Of a DNA stretch of 64,000 nt, positions 1-10,690 are shown one piece after another (position 1 is the stretch's first letter; every line of letters starts with the position of its first letter). The stretch comes from Plantago ovata (Eukaryota > Streptophyta > Magnoliopsida > Lamiales > Plantaginaceae). Location: assembly GCA_028274465.1 (NCBI GenBank), contig CM051457.1, positions 69,724,496-69,788,495 on the forward strand, in the 5' to 3' direction. Under the pieces are notes generated by a model. The model had not been told where the DNA came from. It did not search any database and worked only from the letters and a program-made list of their open reading frames with translations. Both the position numbers and the translations under genes were made by a program.

Positions 1-1101
1 TACAATTTCGGATCTAATTGTAGCACCAAGCAAAAGTATCAATTCATTATGAATATTGTGGCCAAGATAATGACGATAAAGATCTTTTTTTGTATACGAT
101 CAACATGTTCTTGAATAACAGGATCAAATTTTGCTAGCATTTCAATTATACCCAAGAAATTACCATTAATATTCTCATACAATATCTCATTGTGACCACG
201 GAGTGCCAAATTATTTTTCGCAAGAAACATAATGATTGCAATGATCCTCTTTAAAACATTTCTCCAATGCTCTTTTTCTTTCTCAAATTGATTTTGTGCT
301 TCCTTGTCAATAATTTTATTCTTAGTTAAGCCTAAACGCAACTGATACCAAGTTACCATATTTTTAACATGTTCAGCACCAACTTCATGCTCTTTAAGTC
401 TCTGACTAAGATGGAACCAATCATTAAAACCCCCCTTTGCTAATTCACCCACTCCATGACCTTTTCTAAATACTTTACGGCAAAAACAAAATATTTTGTC
501 TAACTCTTTCGAGTAAACAAGCCAATCTCTATCACATTTTTCTCCATTTGACAAAATTCTAGTGTAATGGACAGATGAAAAGTGTCTATTAGATCTATCA
601 TTGGGACCTTTCTCAAATGTTAAATCTCTCTTTGGGCCATTAAGTGCTAAAACACTAACCATTCCTTCTTGAAGACAATCCCAATATCTAGGATCATATA
701 TATCACAATTAAAATTAACATTTCGATTTTCATCAGCATTACGAGAATTGAGAACAGTTTCTACCGGCACATCATCAGTAGTAGGCAAATCATCACTAGG
801 GACATCATCAGTATTAGGCACATCAGGCACATCATTAACATTTTCTAAAGGCACATCATTAGAATTTTCAGGAAGCACATCAGTGTTCATATTTTCATCA
901 TCTAAGGAAACAGTAAAATCAATATCATCATCATTCTCATGTAAATTCACATTATCATTATTTTGATCATCACCACAAATATGAGAATCTTTAATCACAT
1001 ATTTATCCAGAGCACCCCTTTGAGATTGAATTAAGGCTTCACTTCTTTTTTTTTTCCTTCCGTTTCTCACATCCAGATTCAAATTTTCTTTTAGGAGGCA
1101 T
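1..1101 (-). pseudogene. hAT transposase, TTF-type zinc finger (ZMYM1-like), N-terminal part
   Basis: Minus-strand gene of the plant hAT group with an N-terminal TTF zinc finger, which would bind transposon ends in the nucleus. The acidic N-terminus is followed by a conserved block from about residue 130: YDPRYWD, the FCFCRKVF cysteine pair, FNDWFHLSQRLKEHE, then the start of the catalytic region (ALRGHNE, LGIIEMLAKFDPVIQEHV). The rest lies beyond the left edge. The natural start is the ATG at 1101-1099 (MPPKRKFESG, the usual family start). It joins the main frame only if the A10 run (T10 on the plus strand, 1046-1055) is one base shorter. At the other end the family motif HYLGHNIHNELI is in frame only if the A7 run (85-91) is one base longer. 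The frame is open for about 340 codons between these points. Either the copy has just begun to decay or the two homopolymers are misread. Family assignment is firm; activity cannot be judged. Confidence 0.8.
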
Positions 1102-1840
1102 AACTCAACAACTAAATAAGCTCACACATGGACAATTAAATAGCAATTAGAAAAAAAAAATTAAAGAAACTAGTGTTCAAGTAGTGAAAACTCCCTGGGC
1201 AGTAGGCAGTAGCAGTAGCACTATAGCAGAGTAGCAAAGCTCCAATATTCAACAAATTCCCTGCAGCTGCTCTGACATGAATCAACAACCACTCAACCAG
1301 CAACTTGCGTAAAAAAAAATTTAATCAAGAACAAAGAACAATTAGCTAACTTTTCTAATTTCATTGTAAAATTCAAATAAGAAATTAAGAATATTGATAA
1401 ATTTCATTAAGTACCTTCAAAATTCCAAGATGCCCAGAGCTGTGAGAGTTCCAAATTACTGAAACAATCTTGATTGCTAAACGGAGTAGATTAAAACAGA
1501 GTAATAGAAGAGGATTGATGAAATTGGGTAAAACTAAATAAAAATACATCCTATTTATAGATATGAAAAAAACGGTAATTTACTTTGTAAATAGAGAAAT
1601 CGATGGAGATTAATGGAGGTTGAGAAAAAAAGAGGGATAAAGGAAGAAGAAGTAAATCGGTAGAGAGAGGCGTGAGAAAATTAATTGAGGAAGAAAGAAA
1701 GCTTTTTCCGGTCTCAGTTCTTGCTTATCTGATATTAATTTTGTTCTTTTTTTTAATAAAAGAAACCTATACTGAGCTTTGGTGTATGGGCCTAGAAGGC
1801 CGCCGGGTTAGCGCCTGGTTCTGATAGCAATGATATGAGA
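1102..1840. other. Non-coding sequence upstream of the hAT gene
   Basis: AT-rich sequence on the 5' side of the minus-strand hAT gene, with no supported coding frame. It should hold the element's leader and its right terminus. A GC-rich stretch at about 1788-1825 stands out from its surroundings and could be near the terminal inverted repeat. The mate lies outside the window, so the boundary is not established. Confidence 0.4.
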
Positions 1841-3689
1841 TAATTAAGGGCTGAGAGCAATAATCCCATATTTATATTTGAGTATCAAGGTTTAGGGTAA
1901 ACCCATATATCCTCTAGATGAGCAATAAGAGTGCATCCCAAATTGTGTCAAACCAATCAAATAGATTGGTTTCTTTAGCGGATGGACCATTGCTCCGTGG
2001 GTTGAGCCTATACCTAAACATTGTGGGCCGGTACCAAACATTGTTGACAACCATTACCATGTGCGTACTTGAGTTGGTTGACAAGTGTGTCTGGTCGACT
2101 AGGTCACCTTGACCTTTTGATTTGAGCAGTTCTTAAGTTGCTTAATGTTAAGTTAGCCACCCTCATGGTGGATATTAAAGTGTAACTTTTAAAAGTTTAA
2201 CAGGGAAAGTATAAGTGGTACCACCTGTAATTTACATAGTTTGGATATGAAAATGTTTGATTTTCCTAATTTGTATGAGAGAATAAAATATCTCTCCGTT
2301 GTTATTTGTTAGTACTTGTTAGTACGAACTAAGAATCGAATAATTTGTAATGATGTATACTAATCTTACAAGTTATTCACTTGGGGAGTCCTAAGTAATC
2401 ATTTTTAACGTGTTTGCTTTGGTACCAGCTTATTCCCTTATGAATTCTAAGTGATCCTTTCAAACTTGCTCGCTTTGGTACCTGTTGTGTACAAATAAAT
2501 GGGATTAGTATATTACACTAGCCTGCCTCGGGTAGTCTTTGGTTGGTGACTTAATTGAAGGAATTCGCTCCTTTTCCCTTTTGTATATATGATGAGAATA
2601 ATGGTAAAAACTTATGTACACATGCGGATATGTGCGAGTATTTATAGGCACCAAAGGTGGGACTAGCCCGATCCCTTAAAACCCGGGACCTAGCGTCTAG
2701 TATCAACCTGTGAGTGCTCTAATCTTGTGACTGCACTGGACCAAAGGGTTCTATTCGACTCCAATTTTAAGTCAATAATAGGTTTTGTTCGACTCCAATC
2801 TTATGATGATACTTAGACTTTGACATAAAAGTTCAGTTTGATCCCAATTTTATGACTATAGTTTACTTTAATCAAAAGGTTTAGTTAGTGTTAGACTGTA
2901 ATTATATATTCTCGAATATTGACCCATAGGATAATTTGCCAATGTCTAATTCAAAGTGGTGGCAAATTAAAACAAAAGAATGAATCGATGAGATGATAAA
3001 AAGTAATGATGCCCGTACAGGAACAAGACCCGGATTTGTCTCCACAATGAAAAGGTGCAAGAAAGCCACATTGGATTTACACATTCAAGTTAGCAGCTTA
3101 TTAATTTACTAGGAACCGCGTCACACGCTACGCGTAATCTTGTAAAATATTATTATTTTATTAAATAATATATTGAAATAAATCATAATAAAAAAATAAC
3201 TAATTGAGTAACTAAACTTAATATAAATGGTGTGCTATAAATGTATATAGCTTTTGTAGTTATGCAATTAATAGTTTTGAATTTAACTATATTAGACATA
3301 CGAACAGTATTATTCCGATGAGTTAAGAACCATCAGATATATCTCTAGACTTTGGAAACATTCAACTTCAAAATCTGCAATGCATATTTTTTGCATGTTA
3401 ATTGGTGTTCTTCATCAGTTGAATATATTGTCAAGTGCTTCATATAAACATTCTAGTTTTATCATATGATTTTTTAGTTATTTTTATCGTATGATTTAAG
3501 AATATTTAAGGTCAAAATGACCATCGAAAAAGTCAACAAAATCAAGTGTTAAATTTATTATTGGACGGAGGAAGTATATCTTTTTTATAAAAATATATCA
3601 TGGTTATTTTTAAATTAAGTATAATACGTCATACAACTTTATGTTAAAAAATAAAATTTAAGAAGAGAATAAATAAAAAAGAAAAAAAA
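1841..3689. other. Intergenic, nothing clear
   Basis: No supported gene. The 64-codon frame at 1918-2112 and the 60-codon frame at 2902-3084 have no recognisable motif. The block around 2536-2700 loosely resembles wording in the solo LTR near 61940-62000 (a stretch reading ATCCCTTAA followed by a GC-rich run), so it may be an old LTR remnant, but this is weak. A sequence of mariner-MITE type (ggacggaggaagta) ends near 3577. Confidence 0.3.
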
Positions 3690-3842
3690 TTACGTCAATA
3701 AGATTCGTACCCAACGCCTTCAACTAAAATAATGATACAAATAATAGAGAAAAATCACGCCAACAAGATTCGAACCAAACGCCTTCAATAAAAAAAAATG
3801 GAGAAAAATCACGCCAACAGGATTCGAACCCTACATCTTTTA
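3690..3842. repeat. Three tandem copies of a tRNA B-box-like unit
   Basis: A unit reading roughly 'gaaaaatcacgccaacaaga' and continuing 'ttcgaacc..acgccttcaa' occurs three times, near 3682-3728, 3751-3793 and 3800-3842. On the minus strand each copy contains a close match to the RNA polymerase III B box (GGTTCGAATCC type). No cloverleaf could be closed around any copy, so these look like tRNA or SINE 3' ends that were tandemly duplicated, not functional tRNA genes. Confidence 0.45.
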
Positions 3843-4000
3843 ATTAACTAATGACACATGTACGGATCAGATTGAAATTGATTAAGCAAGATCAACGGAT
3901 TAAAATTGATTGGTAGGTCAATCAATTTGGTAAATCAACCGGCTTATTATATTATACTTTACTTATTAGTTTAAATTATAGATAAAATATATTTATATAT

Positions 4001-4196
4001 ACTACTCTATTACTTTTTAAATTGTTTACATATTTTTCGTCCGTTTTTTAAATTGTTTATATTTTCGTTTTTGACAACCTTTTATTTCACAATTTTATTG
4101 TGATTCATGCTACTAAATCGAACACCACATTCGTTATACAATCTTCCTAAAATTCTATTCCAAAACTAAACTAAACCTAAACGTAAACAATCTAAG
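4001..4196. mobile_element. Degraded mariner-like MITE
   Basis: Shares blocks, in reverse orientation, with the intact MITE at 10196-10396: ATTGTTTAC near each end and an internal segment around 'gacaaccttttatttcacaa'. The outer ends (tactactctatt... and ...aaacaatctaag) are only partly symmetrical. This is an old, eroded family member. Confidence 0.45.
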
Positions 4197-4883
4197 ACCG
4201 TCTCCATCGGGGGTTTGATGAGAGTCTGAAGGAGAGTCTGGATAACCGTCTCCTTGCGCTTCAACGTAGAATCTCTGTCTGGGTCTGGATATTTTCATCC
4301 AGACCCGTCATATAGTATATGACGGGTCTGGATGGATTTTAATTTTTTTTAAAAAAATTTTTCCTTTTTTTTCTTTTCTTTTTATCTATTTCTTTTTCTT
4401 ATCCTTTTTCTTTCTATTTACTTTTATTACTTTCCTTTTTCTTCTTTCCTTAAAAAAAAAACACTTACTTAGAAAAAAATACACTTACATAAAAAAAATA
4501 CACTTACATAAAATAAAATAATTTAAAAAAATAAAAACACACTTGCACTTAAATTAATTTGTAATGTATATTTAATTTCTAAAATATTATTTTATTTTAT
4601 TATCAATCATTGTAATTTTTACATTTATATTTCATATTTATTTAATTAATTAACAACATATATACTCATGTGAAGTATAAAAAATAGTGTAGATTAAAAA
4701 GAAATGATAAAATGTAAATGTAATTTAAATAAAATGAGAAAAGAAATAAAAATGTGAGTCTGATGGGTCTGAACGGATAAAGTGCACAGTATGTTAGAGT
4801 CTGATGGCTAATAAAATAATTTGAAATGCTAATGTGGCAGGACCTGATGAGTTTGAAAAGTATGAACGGACGGAGATACTAAT
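4197..4883. mobile_element. Candidate non-autonomous element with internal hairpins
   Basis: The left part (4197-4260) and right part (4757-4883) share words such as 'gagtctgatgg' and 'gatgagagtctg', with roughly mirrored outer sequence (gtctccatcggg / ccgtccg on the opposite strand). The middle is low-complexity A/T. The ends are too diverged to call a family. No coding capacity. Confidence 0.3.
4281..4334. repeat. Perfect 18-bp-arm hairpin with overlapping 10-bp hairpin
   Basis: 4296-4313 and 4317-4334 are exact reverse complements (catccagacccgtcatat and its complement) separated by three bases. The left arm also pairs with 4281-4290 (gggtctggat), giving two mutually exclusive hairpins. 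Seen directly in sequence. It probably belongs to the surrounding MITE-like element. Confidence 0.75.
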
Positions 4884-5973
4884 ACTTTTGTTATTTTGTT
4901 ACACTAGTACCATGAATTATTTATGATCATAATACGAATGACTATTCGACATTCCAAAAGCCACATTGATTTTTAACGCTGTTGGAGTGTTGTCTCTGTC
5001 CGCCGAAAGGTCCTCTCTTTGCCAAAACAATGGGGATATATATACCCAGCTAATTAATAATTTTTAATTTTATTTAATGAATTATAAATAAAGAAATATA
5101 GAGGCTATTGTCCAATAGTATTTCTTCATATGTGGATAAGTATTAAACCTTATCTTTTTTCATTTTTCCTTGTCACTTACTATTCTTGTTGGGCCAGCCT
5201 GAGGTGGAATTTATTATTTGACCCCCTTACCTAGTTGGAACTTGGAAGTTGGAACCGAACTAGCTACATATATACTCCCATGACCACCAGAGAGATTAAT
5301 CATCTTTTTATTTTTCCCCCCTTAATTACACAAGTAACCCTTAATGGAATAGGTCAAGTTAACTAAATATGAGGGCAAAAATACTGCTTCATTGTAAATA
5401 AATAAATAACTCTGTATAGAATGGAATTCATAACAATCACCTTTCATGTTCTCAATCTGTTTACAACAATTCATGTAACAATATAATAGCAGTCTGTTAC
5501 CAGAGGCGTAAAATTTCACCCAAAAAATTACTCCCAACTTCATTCTCTAAATATTAAATCTCCATGTTATGTGATAAAATTAGAACTCCTAAAACATTCT
5601 TATTTCAAACATAAAAAAGGAAAAATAGCAATTTAAAGCATATATACAAAAACATTACTTGTTCCATAAATATCATGTGGGCCTATTTTTTTAGGAGAGT
5701 TTTAGGATGATATAGATTTGAGAATAAATTTACAAACTTATTAGAAATAGAATTGAATTTATGTGGGGCCATCGTTTTTAGGATTCATGAACTTGACTTG
5801 TTTTTTATCACCTTTTGAGGTTTGGTCTCAAATTTAGGTTAAAAGTTTATCTTAGTACAGTAACTAATGCTCTAAACTTCTTACAGATATGAAATAGTAT
5901 AAATGGTACTAATGGGATGTGATTTTCCCTAGAGAGAAACGCGGATTTAGGCCTGAAATCGCCTCTCGGAGCG
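4884..5973. other. Intergenic AT-rich stretch
   Basis: No supported gene, RNA or repeat. The 73-codon minus-strand frame at 5322-5543 has no recognisable motif and is likely chance. Confidence 0.4.
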
Positions 5974-6618
5974 TCAACAAGAGAGGATGAATAGCAGCCG
6001 AACTTCGGTTATGGTTGGATGGATGGCCGAGTGGACTAGGCTGGATGACTGACAGTGGATCTTCGGTATGCAATACTCAAACGTCCGACGACATCTCCGA
6101 TATCTACTTGTTGGGGGACGGTGTTGTGTATGTCCGGTCTGCTGTATGGTCAAACCGGTGAATGAGACCTTACTCGAAGGTGGATGAAGGCCTACCTTAT
6201 AAACATATTGAGAGTGTGCGTGAAGAACATTAACTAAAACCAAATGATATATTTCCAAAGTATTTCTTGTTGTTGTTAAAGAGTTCTTCCCACCAACAAG
6301 ACTCAAGATTGTACCTGTAGAGTGAAATTCATTAGAGTATTGCGCTAATGTGTTTTCCACTTTAACTTTATCTTGAGAATTACTCCTTTTATAGACTTTG
6401 GAGGAACACATGTTGTTGCCACCACAACAAAATTTGCCTATTGTCCACACATATTTGTGGTTGGTAGGCTTAACCTTAACAGATATGGATGTGGCCCAAT
6501 AATCATGTAAGGATAAATATCTGCCTTTGTTTTTATCCTCTTGTTTAGAAAGTTTAGTTGTTGCTGACATATCCGGATATGTATATCGTGGTCCTTCATA
6601 CCGATGATATTTGACCAT
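5974..6618 (-). CDS. Unrecognised 214-codon open frame
   Basis: The frame is long for such AT-rich surroundings. It begins MVKYHRYEGPRYTYPDMS, has a Cys pair (FCCGGNNMC, about residues 68-76) and a basic stretch RYRRCRRTFEY near residue 177. I recognise no domain. A second minus frame of 92 codons (6596-6874) overlaps its start by 23 bases and reads MRIRVIRTLQELKYISASV; the two together might be a broken gene or part of an unrecognised element. Amino-acid composition is not obviously protein-like. Chance remains quite possible. Confidence 0.2.
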   Translation of the reverse strand: MVKYHRYEGPRYTYPDMSATTKLSKQEDKNKGRYLSLHDYWATSISVKVKPTNHKYVWTIGKFCCGGNNMCSSKVYKRSNSQDKVKVENTLAQYSNEFHSTGTILSLVGGKNSLTTTRNTLEIYHLVLVNVLHAHSQYVYKVGLHPPSSKVSFTGLTIQQTGHTQHRPPTSRYRRCRRTFEYCIPKIHCQSSSLVHSAIHPTITEVRLLFILSC

Positions 6619-6874
6619 AGATATGGTACTCCGGAAGCATGTGACTTTGTAGTCCTCGGTATGTACCGTTGATGCCCTTGCCCTTAGAGCTTTTACAAGC
6701 TATTTCCCTTAGACCTTTGGTTCCTGAGTCTTTAAAAACCCGGAGATGCATAGTTTCAGATGTACCAATATACACGAGGGAGCGACCATCCGGTATATTG
6801 TTACTCGCATCGGAAGGGACACTCGCGGATATATACTTAAGCTCCTGGAGAGTTCGGATCACCCTAATTCGCAT

Positions 6875-7134
6875 GTTAACGAACTAGGATGAGAAGGGAC
6901 ATATTCTGATAACAGGTACAACTAAAAGCGTATAGGATTACTCATACTTCATCTTTAGGTGTGGTTATTCTAGGTCGGACATATTTATATTTATGATTGG
7001 TGACTCTATTGGAAGTTTGATGATATAGCGATGATCAATTAATACAAAATGTTTCGTCGTCTAGAATATGTATTAGTTTGTGGAACAGCACATCACTCAG
7101 AAGAAAACTTTATGAGTTGCACGATTATAAAAGG
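6875..7134. other. Intergenic, nothing clear
   Basis: No feature supported between the uncertain frames to the left and the MITE to the right. Confidence 0.3.
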
Positions 7135-7377
7135 TACTCCCTTTATTCTATAATAAGTTTTTTAAGGTTAACTTATTTTTCAAACTTTGACCGCAAATTA
7201 CTCTTATATTACACATGATTAGTATATGATAGAGTTATATTAGAAAAATATACTTAATTTTCTTTCATAATATAATTTTATTATAGTTTTTTATTGTGTA
7301 ATGTAGGAGTAATTTGTGGTCAAAATTGAAAACAAAAATCAATAGTAAGAAGGTTATTATTATGAAACATATCAGTA
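7135..7377. mobile_element. MITE with long inverted arms, TA ends
   Basis: The two halves fold on each other. The left arm contains 'tttgaccgcaaattactc' and the right arm, on the opposite strand, 'tttgaccacaaattactcc', both followed by an 'a(t/c)attacac' block. Outer ends read TACT on both strands, as expected for TA-targeted mariner/Stowaway elements. About 240 bp, no coding. Confidence 0.6.
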
Positions 7378-7467
7378 TCACCTACCGGTATTAGTGGGTG
7401 GAAGTTTACAAACTAGATTCTACAAGTAGTTAAAAACAAAGGCGCCATAAAAAAAAGGAACTAGGTC

Positions 7468-7680
7468 TACTTCCTCTGTTATTTTATTTTATTTTTGCTC
7501 CGTACTTTTTGATTTACGTTTGATTATGAAAAGTTTTTTAGAGTTCACTGTCCGAACTCACAATATAGGTGTGTAATAATATTTTGTAAAGAAAATAAAT
7601 ATATACTATAATACCTTAAAAAATTTAGAAAACATAAAAAAAATGTAAACACATAAATAATTTAAAAAGCGAGATGAGTA
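7468..7680. mobile_element. Mariner-like MITE, same family as 10196-10396
   Basis: Begins TACTTCCTCTG and ends GAGATGAGTA. The right portion (acataaataatttaaaaagc) matches the family's terminal region. TA at both ends. Diverged but recognisable. Confidence 0.5.
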
Positions 7681-7745
7681 CACAAGGTATAGAGCTAGCA
7701 TAAATGACAAAATAGATACGTTTGAATCTTTCAACCATACTCATG

Positions 7746-7980
7746 TACCCTCCGTCCCAAAACGTTCTACAATTTTGTCATTTTGAACGTTCCGTTAGAA
7801 TTGTACCATTTCATTTCTTTGTCATATTTGGACATACTTATAATAATTTTATATAACATCAAAATAATTTTGTGGCCACAAATCCTTCATAAAGTAAAAT
7901 TAACACCCACTATCAATATAACACAATATTTAACTTTTCTCCTTATTTTCTGTGTTTAAAATTAAATGGTGCAGGGAGTA
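7746..7980. mobile_element. Stowaway-type MITE
   Basis: Ends are TACCCTCCGTCCCA on the left and, read on the opposite strand, TACTCCCTGCACCA on the right. This is the CTCCCTCCGTCCC-type terminus of Stowaway elements, with TA target sites. About 235 bp, non-coding. Confidence 0.6.
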
Positions 7981-8371
7981 TATATTATGTATAAAACCTA
8001 GTGAATTCTAGTAGTTAGTCATTATTATTGCATGATAATGGTTGTTTTGATTAATTAAGTGATATCAAGTCTTATCTGGATAAGTCTGTTTGATTTCGTG
8101 TCTTCATCTTCTTATCTTAGGTACTAAGCCAGTAACAGCCGGAAGTGGAGAATGGTACAACTGATAATGACTTCATACCCAACACACATTTTTGTACGAC
8201 AAAATTATAATACTTCTATATAGTGGCAGAAATTGTTCAGAGGCGGATGGCAAAGTTCTAAGATACGTGCAATTTTTTTCAGTTTGGTGATCAGTCAATC
8301 GTTGCAAAATTACATACAAGTTTCTAGTGAAATGACCTCAATGACCTCAAATCGTTACAATTTTTTATATC

Positions 8372-8664
8372 ACAAAATAATTCTCTCATCCAATCTTACC
8401 AAATAACTCTATCAATATTATCAAAATAATTATATCATCCAATCTTACCAAATAACTCTCTCACCCAAACTTACCAAAATAACTATATCACCCAATTTTA
8501 CCAAATAACTCTTTCAATCTTACCAAAATAAATATATCACCCAAACTTACCAAAATAATTATATCACTCAATCGTACAAAATAACTCTCTCAATTTTACC
8601 AAAATAATTATATCACCAAATTTTACCAAATAACTCTCACAATCTTACCAAAATAACTCTATCT
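8372..8664. repeat. AT-rich minisatellite
   Basis: About ten imperfect copies of a unit reading 'ttaccaaaataattatatca' or 'ttaccaaataactctctcaccc' alternate in tandem. The two variants form a higher-order pair of roughly 55 bp. No coding frame survives. Further short repeats (CACCCATATG / CACACCATATG) follow at about 8690-8742. Confidence 0.7.
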
Positions 8665-9149
8665 CCTGCTGCACAACCCATATGAACACCATTTGGTGAT
8701 AGCACACCCATATGCACACCATATGCACACCCATATGTGCACTATTTTGATCAAATTGTCACAATAATATTGATCATATTACATTATATAATTGACTGTC
8801 ACAAGACATTATATGTGCCTGAATTTTTTTTCCTTTGCATCTAGTAAGCAATAGCTAGCCTAGGGTGGCATTTGCGTATATAGAAAAAGTATCCAAGGGC
8901 AAAAAAGGAATAGCGCATTGGGCTTTTCTATTCTAAAACACAAATTTATATCTCATATCATGCCTAATGTATCAAAATTAAGGGAAACAAAATGCATGTA
9001 TTTTATACTAAAACCATCTACCAACATGTATGGCTGTGGATTTAATCCCTTCTATATACACTCACTGGAAGTAGATAAAATAACTGCGCCTTTTTCTACG
9101 TGTGGTATGTATTACAAGAAATCAGCCCAACTTTTGTTTAATTTTAAGA
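8665..9149. other. Intergenic with short ATATGCACAC repeats
   Basis: Besides the CATATG-containing short repeats near 8690-8742 nothing is supported. The 108-codon frame at 8918-9244 crosses a transposon insertion boundary and is rejected. Confidence 0.3.
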
Positions 9150-9299
9150 CAACTTTTAATTACATAGTTTTTTTTAAACAACAAAAAAAGTTTATTAAAC
9201 CCAAAAAGTCAGTACAAGATAAGAGGGGCATATCCCAATCATGACACGAAATGTATCACTAAACTTATACAAAAGAGAGCCCAACTTTTAATTACATAG
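9150..9299 (-). mobile_element. Tiny 5'-truncated LINE insertion with 18-bp target-site duplication
   Basis: An insert of 114 bp (9168-9281) starts with a T8 run, the complement of a poly-A tail, and reads as a LINE 3' end on the minus strand. It is flanked by exact copies of 'caacttttaattacatag' at 9150-9167 and 9282-9299. The right-hand copy belongs to a perfect 22-bp tandem duplication (9277-9298 and 9299-9320). This is the classic mark of target-primed reverse transcription. Confidence 0.75.
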
Positions 9300-9321
9300 A
9301 GCCCAACTTTTAATTACATAG

Positions 9322-9893
9322 TATCCTAAACCATACCGCGAGTTGATAATTTTAATGAGTACATAGAAATAGAAAGGAAGTTCAATATCTTCGCACATGG
9401 GAAGAGATCTGGATTTAAATTCTAAACTCTTAGGAGACCTGGAAGTACTGTTGGATGTAGGATATGTTTAAGGATCAAAATTTACATGCACCGACAGTAC
9501 TGTTAACTCCATCAAGCAGATATTTCAGTCCATCCAAAGGAGGCTCAAGCTCCTCTCTTGATTTCGTCTAGACATTTTTAATTTAACGTAATAATTGGTG
9601 CCTGAATAATTTTATTGTGAATAATTCTATTATCAGGTAGTACTGTATTATAAGTTCAATGAAATCATACCACAGATAACACAAATACTTATTAAGGTGT
9701 ATAGGATACTTAATTTGCTTCAAATTCTTTTGTTACAAGCCCAATTAACTTAGATTACCATGCAACTAATTCAATAAAACTCATAAAATCGTAAGATTAT
9801 TGAATTTTTTAATATAAATGATCAGACTTCGCACCTCCTCCAAACAATTTTGAACTTTTTGGAAAAGTTGGAATTCTATCACAAAATTAACTC
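9322..9893. other. Intergenic AT-rich stretch
   Basis: No supported gene or repeat. Confidence 0.4.
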
Positions 9894-10420
9894 GGGTGTT
9901 TACAATAATATCAACTTAAGTAGATTAATTTAATTAGAAGTTGATAAAGTTGACTTATTAGAAAATTTGATGAGTGTTTGTTAAAACTAAAAGTTAGATA
10001 AGTTGTAGGAGTAGTGTTTGCAAACCATTTTTTTTTTTTTTTTATAAAAGTAACTAAAATCCAACTTAATTTAATTTAAGAAGAAATTGTTTAAGAAGTC
10101 TTCTCCAACTTCAACATATTCATTAAAATTTAAGAGAATCTGTCAGCTTATAAATTGTTGCAAACACGCGAAAAGCTACTTATATTTAAAATAAGTACTC
10201 ATCCGTTTTTTTTATTGTTTACGTTTACTTTTGGAACGGTTTTTAAGGAGGTTGATATAATGTGTGTGGTGTTTGAGTTAGTGACATGACCCACAATAAA
10301 GTTGTGATATAAAAGGTTGCCAAAAAGGAAACGTAAACAATCTAAAGAAAAAAACTAAAATGGAATACGTAAACAATCTAAAAAAACAGATGAGTAATAA
10401 GTTAAATTGTTGCAAACACC
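9894..10420. mobile_element. hAT-like short element A (split by a MITE)
   Basis: Terminal inverted repeats: GGGTGTTTACAATAATATCA on the left and, on the opposite strand, GGTGTTTGCAACAATTTAAC on the right. Subtracting the nested MITE leaves about 325 bp. No coding. Its sequence is shared, inverted, with element B at 10429-10690, and exactly eight bases (tactaagt) separate the two. Confidence 0.55.
10196..10396. mobile_element. Intact mariner-like MITE nested in element A
   Basis: 201 bp including TA at both ends. Left terminus TACTCATCCGTTTTTTTTAT, right terminus on the opposite strand TACTCATCTGTTTTTTTAGA, both continuing into TTGTTTACG. Sub-terminal repeats (acgtaaacaatctaa, twice) are also present. 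Best preserved of four copies in the window (others at 4001, 7468 and 12641). Confidence 0.8.
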
Positions 10421-10428
10421 TACTAAGT

Positions 10429-10690
10429 GGGTGTTTGCAACATATTAACTTATCGAGTTTATCACTTATTTTAAGCAAAAGCAGTTTTTTTTTTTTTTTG
10501 TGTTTGCAACAAATTATAAGCTGACAAATTCTCTTAAATTAAGCTGAATAAGTTGAAGCTAGAGAAGTTGAGTTGTACCTCTTTAAGCAGCTTCTCTTGG
10601 ATTTTAGTTGTTTTTATCGAAAAAGTTAGGTTTGCAAACACTACTCATTCAACTTATTTAACTTTGAAATTGTGCTTTTTTTAAACACCC
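10429..10690. mobile_element. hAT-like short element B, inverted relative to A
   Basis: Begins GGGTGTTTGCAACATATTAA and ends TTTTTTTAAACACCC. The segment 10500-10690 is the reverse complement of 9894-10167 with several small deletions, so A and B form a large imperfect palindrome. Confidence 0.55.

Noticed and set aside
748-966. 72-codon plus-strand frame rich in Ser/Thr
   Set aside because: Antisense shadow of the acidic N-terminus of the hAT transposase.
3690-3842. Possible tRNA genes
   Set aside because: B-box-like words only; no acceptor stem or anticodon arm could be closed.
6669-6887. 72-codon plus-strand frame
   Set aside because: Overlaps the uncertain minus-strand frame; no motif.
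8372-8664. Regular repeats that might suggest a CRISPR array
   Set aside because: Plant DNA; units are imperfect and contiguous with no unique spacers and no cas genes. It is a minisatellite.
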